DNA from: Hemicordylus capensis
Taxonomy: Eukaryota; Chordata; Lepidosauria; Squamata; Cordylidae
Assembly: GCF_027244095.1 (NCBI RefSeq)
Contig: NC_069670.1
Coordinates: 17,813,320-17,877,319, forward strand
Direction of reading: 5' to 3'
DNA length: 64,000 nt
Shown here: positions 10,183 to 20,146 of the stretch, piece after piece
Position numbering within the stretch: the first letter of the stretch is position 1
How the letters are laid out: every line of letters begins with the position of its first letter
The notes under the pieces: generated by a model
Told to the model about the DNA's origin: nothing
Seen by the model: the letters and a program-made list of their open reading frames with translations, nothing else
Databases searched by the model: none
Program-made: the position numbers and the translations under genes

Positions 10183-10948
10183 GTAACCAGTGGTGCTGCT
10201 GCACATTACTGTCAAGGGGGGAGCCTAGGGGGACCCCTCGGTGTTGGGGGGTGGACATAAAGTATTTGAGTCCAGACTCTGAAATTCCCTAGGTGTGCCC
10301 CGGCGCTGACATGGAACTGTTCCGGATTTCTGTGTGACTATCTCAGGTCGATCTTGCTCTGCTGGCCGCCAGCAGAAAGGATGCCACACAATATAAATCT
10401 GAGCTAAGCTCAGGGGGAGAGAAGCCGCTCCTCTGGGCGGGTGAAGGAGGGTGTGTGACCTGGACGGAGAAGCTGGGATCCCAGGGCTGAGGCCTGCGTG
10501 GGGGAAACCCGACCCTCTGGTTCCCATGAACGCTGTTGATTGGCGCAGACAATGGGCAATTCTCTTTGCAAAGATCCCACTCTGGGGGCGCCTCCTGCAG
10601 AGTCCCAGCTGTCCTTCATTCCCAGTGTGGCCCTAGAGAGCTCTGCTTGCTTCTTCTCAGTGGAGGCAAAATCAACTCCCGCTTGCTTCTCCTCCCACCC
10701 ACCATTGAGTCTGAAAATGTCCCTCCCCAGATTTCACTGAGCAGGGCTCAGACACTAACTGGCAGCCGGGAGAGCTGTTTTAAAGTGGCTTGGCTCTTTG
10801 AAACCAGCAGCGGCAGCTCGGGACCGGCTTTGGAAGGCAGCTGTGCAGGGGAGGCATGGCACAGGAGGGAGAGGAAAGGTAGCGGGGCCTGCAGAGATTG
10901 TGCTCTGGCCAGTGGGGCCAAGGGCAATCCCTACCTTCTGCTCCTCAG

Positions 10949-11195
10949 GTAAAGTGTGCCATCGAGTCTGGCGCCCACAGAGCCCTGTGGCTGTCTTTGG
11001 TAGAATACAGGAGGGGTTGGCCATTGCCTCCTCCCACACAGTATGAGATGATGCCTTTCGGCATCTTCCTAGATCGCTGCTGCCCGATACAGGCGTTTCC
11101 CATAGTCTGGGGAACCTTCCCACTGGGGATTCGAACCGGCAACCTTTGGCTTGCTAGTCCAGTCATTTCCCCACTGTGCCATGAGGTGGTTTACC
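10949..11195 (-). repeat. tRNA-derived SINE with BovB-like tail
   Basis: Read on the minus strand it has GGTTGCCGGTTCGAATCCCC (B box) near its 5' end and finishes CTCGATGGCACAC. That end resembles the end of the BovB LINE at 57150-57184 (GACTTGATGGCAC). This suggests it was mobilised by BovB machinery, as known for Sauria-type SINEs. It is a different family from the 5S-headed copies. Confidence 0.75.
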
Positions 11196-11244
11196 TTCTG
11201 CTCCTAGTGCCCAGTAAATCCCTGCCATTTTTAACCTGTTAGCA

Positions 11245-11382
11245 AAGAGGCTGCACAGTTTTGGCTTTCCCCGCAGATGTTGGACTACAACTCCCATCAA
11301 CCCTGATTATTGGCCATGGTGGCTGGGGATGATGGGAGTTGTAGTTCAGAAACAGCTGGAGGGCTGGAGTTGTGCAGCCCTG
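11245..11382. mobile_element. Palindromic hAT-like MITE
   Basis: Two long arms face each other: TTGGACTACAACTCCCATCA and, about 50 bp on, GATGATGGGAGTTGTAGTTC. The ends read AGGCTGCACAG and TTGTGCAGCCCTG. Many shorter relatives of this family occur across the window. Confidence 0.75.
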
Positions 11383-13104
11383 CTTTAGAGGCTGCCTAGT
11401 GAGAATACTGTTTCCCACGCCTTACCGAGACATGCTTGCTGCTTTGATCTCTAGGGAACTGTGCCAGTGAGACCTCTCTTGGTTATGTACGCGTGCCTAG
11501 AAGCAGCCCACAAAGTGAGCGAGAAATTCTCCCAGAGAGGTTGCAGCTTCCCCGGAGAATCATCCCATGCGGACAGATCACGTCAGCGCTGAGGTAAGGC
11601 TAATGATGCCCCTGAGAACAGCTCTACCTGTCAATCATCCCCGTGGCTGTCTAGCCACCGCCCACTTTGTCCAGGGCAAAGAGATCAATTAACATCTCTG
11701 GCAAAGGTGGGCTACCTTGGGCAAGCCCCTTCCTGCCCAGAGCTTTCGTTCACAAGTTACTCATCCCTGATCCCTCCCTGGGACAAAGAACTTCCATGGA
11801 ACAGCCCTGGCTCTTTCCACCCATCTCGCCTTCTGCCTAGCAGAAGCCACCGTGACTCATGGGTGCACCTTCTGATATGTTGAAAGCTCTGAAGTGGCAG
11901 GTTGTGGGGGCCCGGCCACAGAACCGTCTTGGAGCATGGGCAGTGTGTAGTGACAGGAGAAGGGGATGGAAGTTGCTGGGGTCTCTGTCACTGAGCCACA
12001 GATCTTCCCCTGGTTCCTATTGGTCTGAGCAAACATTCAAGTTGATATTATACTGTATATACCCACTGGCAAGAGAACACCTCCTACTGTTTAATTGCTG
12101 TTTTAAAATGTTTTTAAATTGTTGATCGTTGTTATATTGTGTTTAATTTGTTTTAGCTTGTTATTGTTTTAGTGGTTTGTTTTAATTGTAAACCGCCCTG
12201 AGCCATTTTGGAAGGGCGGTATATAAATCAAATAAATAAATAAATAAATACTATAAGGCCATATGTTTTTGAAACACTTAAATATTTTAGTGTCTGAAAT
12301 GTGCAAAACTCATCGGTAACAGAATCAGAATTTTTGGACCTAGTTTCTGATTCCACCACTGACATAGTTTGCACATTTTGGACATGGTCTATAATATTTA
12401 AGGGGTTTGTGAAAATAGGGCCTTAGAGTAGGAAATGACCTCTTATCAGTGGGTGAATATAGTATCAACCTGAAAATTTGCTTATGGCTCCAGTCGCTGA
12501 AAAAGTGGTCCCATGCCTGATTCCGTTACTCTTGGAATTCCCCTTTTGTCGTTTCTGCCGTTGCTGAGCATGGTGCCCTGAGAGTCAAGTTCTCTCGAGC
12601 ATGTGCAGAGTGTCTCTCCCTTCCCACCAAGCAATGCCCTTTGGGTTATGTGCTTGTCCATCTAGAGGCCTGTGTGTCTCCCAAACAAAGTGCTGCAATG
12701 AATCAGAGACTCCAGAGCATCTCACCACTCCCCCCCCCTCCTTGGGTCACACGCACAGGCGGGTCACCGAGGGAACTGCTTTGGGTGGGTTGAGACTGCA
12801 CCCCTAATCCTCTCTTGAGCAACCTGAAACTCCCTGGGAGACTTCCTGATGATGCCACAGCTGGGAGCTGCCCAAATTCCCAGGTGGCGGCCAGAGGGCT
12901 TTCTTGATCTGCACAACAAGTTCTGTATTGTGTGACACCAGAAGCGTCTGTTTAGGGTGGGGGCGGTCCCATTTCGTGGTGAAACCTTGCAAGGCCTTGG
13001 CATAAAGTTCTTGACACCTGCCCCCTCCACTGTGTGTTCGTCTCCTGTGGGGACAGGGAGCTGGCGGGCTGCCCCCTCTACCCCTGCTAACGGGGCCAAG
13101 AGGC
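11383..13104. other. Intergenic DNA without a recognised gene
   Basis: Contains an L2/CR1-like LINE tail at about 12060-12250. It ends with ATTGTAAACCGCCCTGAGCC, GGGCGGTATATAAATC and an AAATA microsatellite to 12249. The rest (11383-12050, 12260-13100) shows no convincing exon or repeat. Confidence 0.5.
12060..12250 (+). repeat. L2/CR1-like LINE 3' end
   Basis: A T-rich 3' UTR leads into GTAAACCGCCCTGAGCC, GGAAGGGCGGTATATAAATC and a short AAATA tail. This is the standard terminus of the L2/CR1-like LINEs that recur in the window (for example 33400-33480). Confidence 0.75.
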
Positions 13105-13352
13105 ACTCTTTGTTGAGCAGGAGGAAGACAGGGCTATCAAGGGCTACTAGACTGGTGACTGTGGGCCACCTCCAGCCTCAGCAGCAAGATGTCTCTAAAT
13201 GCCAATTGCAGGGGGGTGACAGCAGGAGGGAGGGCATGGCCTCAGCTCCTGCCCGTGGGCTTCTCGGGGGCCTCTGGTGGGCCAGTGTGTGAGGCAGGAG
13301 GCTGGACTGGATGGGCCTCCTTGGGCCTGATCCGGCAGGGCTGCTCTTATGA
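13105..13352 (+). repeat. Interspersed repeat C (LINE-like, unassigned), 3' part
   Basis: Recognised by GGACTGGATGGGCCTCCTTG, GGGCCTGATCCGGCAGGGC and CCACCTCCAGCCTC. At least a dozen fragments occur in both orientations. Longer copies (28200, 48260) include a decayed coding segment like FFTQHIASLWN.LPQDVMA, which resembles the C-terminal part of a LINE ORF2. I cannot name the family securely. Confidence 0.65.
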
Positions 13353-13517
13353 GAGCAACTGTCCCTATTCAGCCCAGCAGATCATCCCTCCCAGTGTCCG
13401 TGGCTAGGGTCTCCCTTAGGTTTCTGTTTAAATTGCAGGCCCGTTTGGGGACACAAAAACACCCTCTTGTTGTTTTTGCTATGCTGTGAGGACTTTGTGG
13501 GAAAGCGGTGCATACAT

Positions 13518-13575
13518 ATTCATCATAATAATAATAATAAGTAATAACAAAACAACAACAACAGCAACAACATTG
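13518..13575. repeat. A-rich simple repeats (TAA)n and (CAA)n
   Basis: A run of ATAATAATAATAATAAG at about 13525 is followed by AACAACAACAACAGCAAC. They are short tri-nucleotide microsatellites in intergenic DNA. Confidence 0.8.
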
Positions 13576-13863
13576 ACCATAAAATCCAGCCATCCCAGGT
13601 CCTTGGGAAGGACTCGGTGTCTGGATAAAACAAACCAGCCAGTAACACCGGTCTGACTGTGTAAACAAGAAATAATAACAATAACATAGCCAGCTGATTT
13701 GGTTTAACTAAACTGGATGCGTTGATTCAATTTTGGAACCCTGTGTGGACGTAGGAGGCAGCAGGTTCTGCTGAGGGGAGGCCATGGTTAAGATCCGGAC
13801 TCAGCTTGGTCAACTTGGACAAGTAAAAAATTATCTCAACAGCATTCTGCACATGGGGAATTG

Positions 13864-13927
13864 CATAGACAATACTGAGCTAGATGGACCAAGGGTCTGA
13901 CTCGGTAGAAGGCAGCTTCCTACCTTC
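13864..13927 (+). repeat. Sauria-type SINE tail fragment
   Basis: Only the 3' tail is present: GACAATACTGAGCTAGATGG, ACCAAGGGTCTGACTCGG and AAGGCAGCTTCC. It is 5'-truncated. Confidence 0.8.
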
Positions 13928-14157
13928 CTTTGTGCAGATGCTCCTGCTGCTTTCCTCAGATGTTCTTATTCCAGTACTAGAGCCCAGACATCCATCAGCA
14001 GCAAGGACTGAGTTCCAGCTGGTTCTTTAAAGAAAAAATCTCTTGTGAATCCTTCAAGCATTTGTCAGCCCTGTTGGGATTTGATTCATTTGGTGCCACT
14101 GCAGAGTTTCACAGCCCAACTGAAGTGCTTCCAGGAGTTTAAATCCTGGAATTAGGG

Positions 14158-14452
14158 ACATAGGAAGTTGTCTTATACCAAGTCAGACCCTTGGTCCATC
14201 TAGCTCAGTATTGTCTACCCAGACACAGGCAGGGGTCTCTCTCAGCCCTCTCTTGGAGATGCTGCCAGGGAGCGAACTTGGAGCCTTCTTCATGCAAGCA
14301 GGCAGGGGCTCTTCCCAGAGTGGCCCCATGCCCTAAAGGGAATCTCTTGCAGTGCTCACACATGTAGTCTCCCATTCATATGCAAACCAGGGCAGGCCCT
14401 GCTTAGCAAAGGGGACAAGTCCTACTTGCTACCAGACGACCAGCTCTCTTCC
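14158..14452 (-). repeat. 5S-tRNA composite SINE (5S-Sauria type)
   Basis: Reverse copy with the tail at 14160 (ATAGGAAGTTGTCTTATACC) and the 5S-like head at 14360-14450 (GTAGTCTCCCATTCATATGC, ACCAGGGCAGGCCCTGCTTAG). About 35 bp around CTGGCAGCGGCTTCTCC is missing from its middle. Confidence 0.85.
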
Positions 14453-15408
14453 CCGTGTGTTCACCTGGGCGTTACAGCAGATGTCAAGAAGAAGCGTTTA
14501 CACCTCCTGAAAGAGACCGTGAATCTTTCTCTACCCAGAATTGTTAGAATGGGGACTTGGAAATAAATCGGCTGTTCCAGCTGCGATCTTAACTTTCTGG
14601 GCTCTTGAACAAAATCCTCCGTTTGCCTGGGACAGTTGCAAATGAAATCACAAATTGCTTGCAAATCTGGTGCCTATTGGAGGAGGCTCTGCCTCCATTG
14701 CTCTCAACACTTTTCCACTGCAGCCATCTTCGGGCACAAAACCAGCAGCCAAATTGATTGCGGGTGGGGGGGGGGATGGCTTAGTGACCCCGGGCGCTTG
14801 GAATTTGCGGAGCGGGAGAGGGGGCACTTAATGAATTTATAACGCAGCCCGCGGTCCCTGGCAGGCAATTCATCAATTTCAGGACCAAGGGAGCACTGAA
14901 GGGGGCAGGGGGAGGACGGGTCACAGCTGCTGTGCCTTCCCGCCCCATTGAGTCAGGGGGGTGGGGGTAGTATTCATTAATGGGGAGGTCAGAGGGAGCC
15001 CTTGCTTAGGTGGCCTCTGACCTGCCCTGGGCGCCATTGTGAAGGAGGCCCGATAAAAGCCATTCCCATTAGAGAGCCAGAGCAAGACAAAAGGCGAAGA
15101 GGTCTCTCTTTGTCTGGGGAGATGAAAGGCTCCCTTTTCGGGAGGAGGAGGAGGAGGTCATTTCTCCCTTTCTTTGCTCTCTTTTCTGGGAGCCTAGGAG
15201 AAAATAATTTTTCTTCCCCGGGCTGGCCAAGAGCCGAAGCTCACCATGGGGAGCTTAGTGCTAGAGGAACATAAACCTCCTCGGTGTGAGTTCACACCAT
15301 CACGCAAATGCCGGTAACCTACATTCAACCTGGATTTGCACGATGGCAGCAGCCAGGCCAATTTCTTGTCAGCCTTGGAGATGCTGGAATCAGGACTTGA
15401 AGAGCAGC
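14453..15408. other. Non-repetitive block between the two genes, candidate regulatory sequence
   Basis: Roughly 950 bp free of recognised repeats. It has AT-rich words in an otherwise GC-rich setting (TGCAAATGAAATCACAAATTG, GGCAATTCATCAATTTCAGG, AGTATTCATTAATGGGGAGG). AGGTCA half-sites lie at about 14986 and, on the reverse strand, 15016. No open exon structure is visible. Conservation cannot be judged from one sequence. Confidence 0.35.
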
Positions 15409-15560
15409 AATCTGGGGCGTAGCTAGGGGAGAGGGGGCCCGTGTTCACCCCCCTCTCCGGCAGGCCCACAAAGTAAGGGAGGGAATGAAGAAAATAGGGA
15501 GGTGTGGAGCTGGGCGCCCACCTCCTTTGAACCCTTTTGCTCAATGATAGCTACACCCAT
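15409..15560. mobile_element. hAT-like MITE, GTAGCTA family
   Basis: Left end TCTGGGGCGTAGCTAGGGG, right end GATAGCTACACCCAT, flanked by GAGCAGC on both sides (15402-15408 and 15561-15567). It shares its interior (GAGAGGGGGCCCGTGTTCACC-like start, AAATAGGGAGG, TTTGAACCC) with 32041-32259 and 38429-38570. Confidence 0.7.
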
Positions 15561-15614
15561 GAGCAGCCTTCTAGAGCTCTCCAAGCAGTGGGGATAGTTG
15601 ACGACACCCCTCTG

Positions 15615-15823
15615 CAGTGATCTCTCTAATTTATTTATTTTTCTCCCCATCTGTGTGTGGGATGAGTTTTGTTCTGGGCGGAAGGTTCAGGGCAGTGGGT
15701 GTGCACATGCATTCAGAGTGGGACCTTCCTGATTCGACCTGAGCGGGATCTAAAATTGACTGAGCGGACATTTTTTAAAAAACGTGAGCGCACGAACATG
15801 CGCAGGCCTTAGAGGGAACACTG
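15615..15823. mobile_element. hAT-type MITE with perfect 8-bp target duplication
   Basis: Starts CAGTGATCTCTCTAA and ends TTAGAGGGAACACTG, near-perfect terminal inverted repeats. CCCCTCTG occurs exactly at 15607-15614 and 15824-15831. Its interior (TGACTGAGCGGACATTTTT, TGAATGCATGTGCACACC when read in reverse) matches the element at 1441-1636. Confidence 0.88.
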
Positions 15824-15834
15824 CCCCTCTGGCC

Positions 15835-16005
15835 TCTTTGCACCCACTGAGCCGCCCTGGGTTCAAATCCCCACTTGGGTGACTTGATCTGTTGCTTGTC
15901 TTTTAGCTCCCAAGAGCTCTTCTGGGTGGTAGCCTGTATCCTGGGATTGTGAAAGTGCCACTTAGCAGCTGACACAGGTCTGTGGCATAAAAAAAAGGTG
16001 TCCGT
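15835..16005 (+). repeat. tRNA-derived SINE, diverged family D
   Basis: GGGTTCAAATCCCCACTTGG is a B box. It is followed by GTGACTTGATCT and later CACTTAGCAGCTGACACAGG. The same order recurs in the next copy at 16170-16380, which defines the family from this window alone. Confidence 0.55.
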
Positions 16006-16169
16006 TCCAGTTTCATCTCAGGCTTCCTCCGTTTTGCCAAGAGGGAGGTTGCATTGCCCTGCTGCGGCTTGCTCTGGTCCCAGCGGCTGCCAGGTCAAAT
16101 GGCTTCAGTTTGTTTCCTCTGCCTCTGAGATGGGTGAAGAGCAGGCTGTGCGGCGGTTTTGTTTGCTAG

Positions 16170-16385
16170 GAGTTGTGATGGCGCAGGGAGGAGGGTTGGC
16201 CGTGGCAACTTGTGGACCGGTCAAAGGATTCAAATCCCCACTGGGGTGGCTTGATCTACACCAGGCTTTTAACTCGGCAAGCCTACTACTCGGGAGTTGT
16301 AAAACTGTAGGATGGACTTGCAGATGTGCACTGGCAGCTGATCTCCGTGTTACGAGATGGGATGGCCCCTGACTTGGGACAATGG
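16170..16385 (+). repeat. tRNA-derived SINE, diverged family D
   Basis: A-box-like GTTGTGATGGCGCAGGG, B box GGATTCAAATCCCCACTG, then GTGGCTTGATCT and GCACTGGCAGCTGATC. It ends near an A-rich tail (TTTAAAAAGACTATATAAAT). Confidence 0.55.
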
Positions 16386-16489
16386 TTTTTCTTTAAAAAG
16401 ACTATATAAATTAATAGCATATGGGGATGCATTGCTTGGCTATTAGCTGGGATGGTTAAGGGGGTGTGGGGTGGGAGTTGCTTGGAGAA

Positions 16490-16996
16490 CTCTCTCCCAG
16501 CCTGACCTAGAGGTGCCACCAGGGAATGAAACTGGGACCTTCTGCCTGCCTGCCTGCCTGCCTGCCTGCAAGCGGGCAGGTGCTCTTCCTCTGTAGCAAG
16601 CATGACTTGTCCCCTGAGCTAAGCAGGGTCTGCCCTGGTTTGCATATGGATGGGAGACTAGAAGTGTGAGCACTGGAAGAGATTCCCCTCAGGGGATGGA
16701 GCCACTCTGGGAAGAGCAGGAGGTTCCAAGTTCCCTCCCTGGCAGCGTCTCCAAGATAGGGCTGAGAGAGACTCCTGCCTGCAACCTTGGAGAAGCCGCT
16801 GCCAGTCTGTGAAGACAATCCTGAGCTAGATGGACTGACTCAGTATAAGGCAGCTTCCGATGTCCCCCTCAAGGGAAGATCTTCCAGTACTCAGACATGT
16901 AGTCTCCCATTCGAATGCAAACCAGGGTGGACCCTGCTTAGCCAAGGGGCCCAGTCCTGCTTGCTTCCACAAGACCGGCTCTCCTCCCACAGGCAC
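16490..16996. repeat. SINE mosaic: inverted 5S-Sauria pieces plus (TGCC)n
   Basis: Three pieces abut. 16490-16586 is a minus-strand tRNA-part fragment containing a TGCC microsatellite (16542-16570). 16588-16865 is a plus-strand 5S-Sauria copy with head CTAAGCAGGGTCTGCCCTGG and tail AAGGCAGCTTCC. 16866-16996 is a minus-strand 5S head only (GTAGTCTCCCATTCGAATGC). The two 5S heads therefore form an inverted repeat around the tRNA part. Confidence 0.8.
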
Positions 16997-18340
16997 TAGC
17001 ACCTAGTTAGCGTTTGTTTGCAGGGTGGATCTGGGGCCAGCCATGGCTGAGCATCACTGTGCAGCTGTGGCAAGACACACACCCTGGGGCCAGTCCAGCC
17101 AGGTGCGTATGCTCCTCACCTGCACCAGGTGGGGGCAGGGGAAGGGCAGCCCCCCCCCCTCCAGCATCGGGACAGGCCAACTCTCCTCTTGGAGGAGGAG
17201 GAGGGGCATTTGCTGAAACGCCATCCGGGCCTGCCTTGGCTTTCCAAGGAGCGGGATGAAGGAGGACAGGCCTTAACACAACAAACAGCCCAGGAGGAAG
17301 CATTTTTCCTTTTGTTTAATCAACCCCAGGGAGGAGGAGGAGGAGGAGGAGGAGCAGGGAGGCGGCTTGCGCTGTCAGGGCATTGCTGTGCAGCGGGAGG
17401 CGAGCCCAGGCCGGGCCCTGGCCCTGGCTGCTGCAGCTGTTGGAGCGTGCAGGATGCGCCCCCGGAGGGGACCTTGTGGCTGTTGGGGAGGCCAGAAGTC
17501 AAGTGGTGCCTAAACCAACACCTGGCCTGTGGCGGACTCATGTTGCGAGGAGGGGGCCTCGCTCTCCGCTTGCAGCCCCACGCTTCCCTGCCCAGCATTT
17601 CCCCCCACCCTGTTTTGCATTAGCTCAGCCCCGCTCCATAGATCATGCGAACACACCGTCTAGCTTTTCTCTTCAGTAGCCAGGTTGCTGGGAAGGAGCT
17701 TTAACCCCTTTCTCATCTCTCTAGTGCCCAAGGGTGGGTCTGGCGGTGGCGGGGGGGGGGGGGGAGTGCTCCCTCCAAGTAGTTCTTCCCTCCAAGTAGT
17801 TCTTCCCTCCAACTGCCCCTCACTTCTGTTCCAGAAACCTAATATGTGGGACACACAGCTCGCCCACCCAAAAGTGTATTTTGCCCTGTATCTACCCTCC
17901 CTCTGTATTTTTTTTTTAATGTCTCCACTGCTAATGCCTCCTCCCCATCTCCCATCCCAGAAATGCAAAGTATCTCTAAACGGCTTTAAAAAGAGGATGC
18001 TTCTATTTCTGATTATATGGGGTGGGGAGGAGGCTACAAATGGCTTAAAGTGGGGCAATGCGGAGAGGAGTGGGTGGGTGGCTCCAATCTCTCAAGGCGC
18101 AAAGGCAGAACCAGAAGGGCCAGCAGGCAAAAGGGGCTCAGAGATGACTCAACTCTGGGGGTGGGTGGGAAGAGGGTTCAGAGTTCAGGTGCTGGTGCTT
18201 CCAATTACCTGCCCCCTCCCCACTTTGGTCTCTGCCAGACAGCCCTTCTTGCTCTTCACTAAGCTGAAAGGGCCTCAGATCAATCTTTTGTTCGGAGCTG
18301 GAGGCAAAATAGCTGCATCCTTAATTTTGCTTCCGCTCCC
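16997..18340. other. GC-rich low-complexity intergenic DNA
   Basis: Contains a (GGA)n run at 17328-17354, G runs at 17749-17764 and a tandem duplication of CTCCAAGTAGTTCTTCC near 17770-17806. Several long open frames cross it, but they are compositional and overlap on both strands. No exon or repeat family is recognised. Confidence 0.5.
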
Positions 18341-19034
18341 CAATGTATGAGAGGTCTTTCTGCATCCAGGCATGTTGGAGGTTACGCACAGAAGTGGGAA
18401 GAAAGCAGCAGCCATCTTCCACATTGGCATGAACCCTGTTTCCAACCATCCAAAGGAGGCATTTCATTAGATAGGACAGAAATGGATATTTCCCCATCTA
18501 AGCTGAGCCTCCGACTCCTAAACATCTTAGAAGCTCAAAAGTGACCAAATCCTGTCCACAAGCACATCCAGAAAGCTGCCGGCTAGGACAGCTAGCATTC
18601 AGAGGCCCAATCAGGGAATTCATAATTAGATCGTTCTTGTTAGGGAAGTTAAAAATGTCAAGGGCTTTATTGATTTAAAATGTGCGTGTTACTTATCCTG
18701 GGTTGTCGAGATGGAGGCAGATAAGAAATCAAAAGAAAAACCTAAGATGGGACTTCTCAAAATACTCTGAACAGATGTGTTTATTTTTAAAATGTGTATC
18801 CTATCTTCCCTTCGAAAAGGAATGCACCAAAGGCCGAACTCTCTTGCGTATTGAGTTCTGTACATATATTTACACAGGGTTAGTCACTTTGCGGCTAAGG
18901 GAAGGAAGAGTAGGCAGACAGATGTGCCGCGAAAGAAAGAAGGGGATAGACACAGACAGGCAGAGATAGAAGGAACACCAATCAAGCTTAGCAGATGTGC
19001 ACTAATCCTGCAAACCACAAGACACAGCTCCAGG
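18341..19034. other. Non-repetitive DNA downstream of CRABP2
   Basis: Repeat-free, with AT-rich stretches such as CTTTATTGATTTAAAATGTG. Minus-strand poly(A) hexamers also occur at 18666-18671 and 18780-18785. A longer CRABP2 3' UTR reaching into this block is therefore possible, though the 19054-19059 signal is better placed. Confidence 0.35.
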
Positions 19035-19059
19035 GTTTTGTTTTTAGGAGACATTTATT
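19005..19059 (-). terminator. CRABP2: CRABP2 polyadenylation signal and GU-rich element
   Basis: On the minus strand AATAAA (19059 down to 19054) is followed after roughly 20 nt by an A-rich cleavage zone. A GU-rich element (GCTGTGTCTTGTGGTTTGC) comes next. Signal, spacing and downstream element are all as expected for a vertebrate poly(A) site. Confidence 0.6.
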
Positions 19060-20095
19060 AGCAAGAAAGCTGAAGATCAAAGAGGTGGGCGGATTCTGCA
19101 CAAATAGACACAGTGCTGGTTTGTCACGGGGGAGGTGGTTTTCGCGTCTTTCTTTTCCCATGCAACAGTCACAAATAAATACCTCTAAAATCACAGAAAT
19201 GATTAAGACAACAGATCTAGAGAAAGAAGAGCAGGGTTTTTTTTAATTTGTGAAGTGCGGGGGGGGAGAGCAGAATGTATCTCAGCTAAATTACAGCTCT
19301 TACTTTTTTGGCAACTGAGGGGCAGGGGCACCCCAAAACCTTCTGTATAAAATAATAGCCTTCAAGTCAGTTTGCGGGGAAAGCACATCAACTCCCTGAC
19401 CAGAGCACAACCCTTTCCACTTCTGGGGTTCAACAGGCAGGGCACAAAGGGATGAGAAGAGGGCAACTTGCCCCCCAACCCAGTTGCTCGTTTGGGGGTT
19501 GGAGGGATTAGGAAACCAGCTGCTGGCCCCTTCTCCCCCACCCCATCATTGCCCGAGGGAAATTGAGGAGAAGAAACACCACCATGGGGTGCGCTTCTTG
19601 GACCCCTGCCCTTGAGGGTCTGACCCTAAATTCCACCGAGAGCTTTCTAAACAAGGGAAGCCTGTGTCTGTTCCCCAGAGGGCTGCTTGGGGACATTCCC
19701 CCAGGAGCTGTGGGTCATCGCGAGTTTAATGTCACTAGGACAGAGCTGGCTTTATCCATCCCAACAGCTACCCGGTTGGGGCTGGGGGAATGTCATGAGA
19801 GACCTCCAGCTTGTTCTCTTAGTTGGGTTTTGCTGCTTGTAGAGCCTCTGAACGTGGAGATTGAGAGAGAGAGAGAGATGGGTCAGGTGGTTTTCTGGAG
19901 TGGAGAAATGCTCTCCTGCCTGCCATAGAGACCCTGGGTTGCTTTTGGAGGGTGTGCTTTATGGCCGAGGAGTCAAGGTGGGCAGGCTGGGATCAGCCCA
20001 AGTGGAATCCGTGGTGACCTCCCTATGTGGGGGTCTGGTGCTCCCGAGTGCCCTCCCCCGCCCCATACACCACCCCCCACCCCCCAGCAGGCCTC
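19035..20095 (-). other. CRABP2: CRABP2 3' UTR (inferred)
   Basis: The sequence between the stop codon at 20096-20098 and the best poly(A) site is free of recognised repeats, unlike the flanking introns. The first 45 nt after the stop are very G-rich on the transcribed strand. The 3' boundary is inferred from the AATAAA at 19054-19059 and is not shown by transcript data. Confidence 0.55.
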
Positions 20096-20146
20096 TCACT
20101 CCCGGATGTAAATCCTCGTGCAGACAACATCATCAGCCGTCATGGT
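20096..20146 (-). CDS. CRABP2: CRABP2 coding exon 4
   Basis: 51 nt after a CCCCCCACAG acceptor, encoding [16 protein letters not shown] and TGA. The RxY pair that clamps the retinoate carboxylate is intact. Human has VYVRE where this has IYIRE. Confidence 0.97.
   Translation of the reverse strand, partial: TMTADDVVCTRIYIRE

Noticed and set aside
17129-18350. Proline/glycine-rich frames between 17.1 and 18.4 kb
   Set aside because: Driven by GGA and G/C runs; overlapping on both strands without homology.
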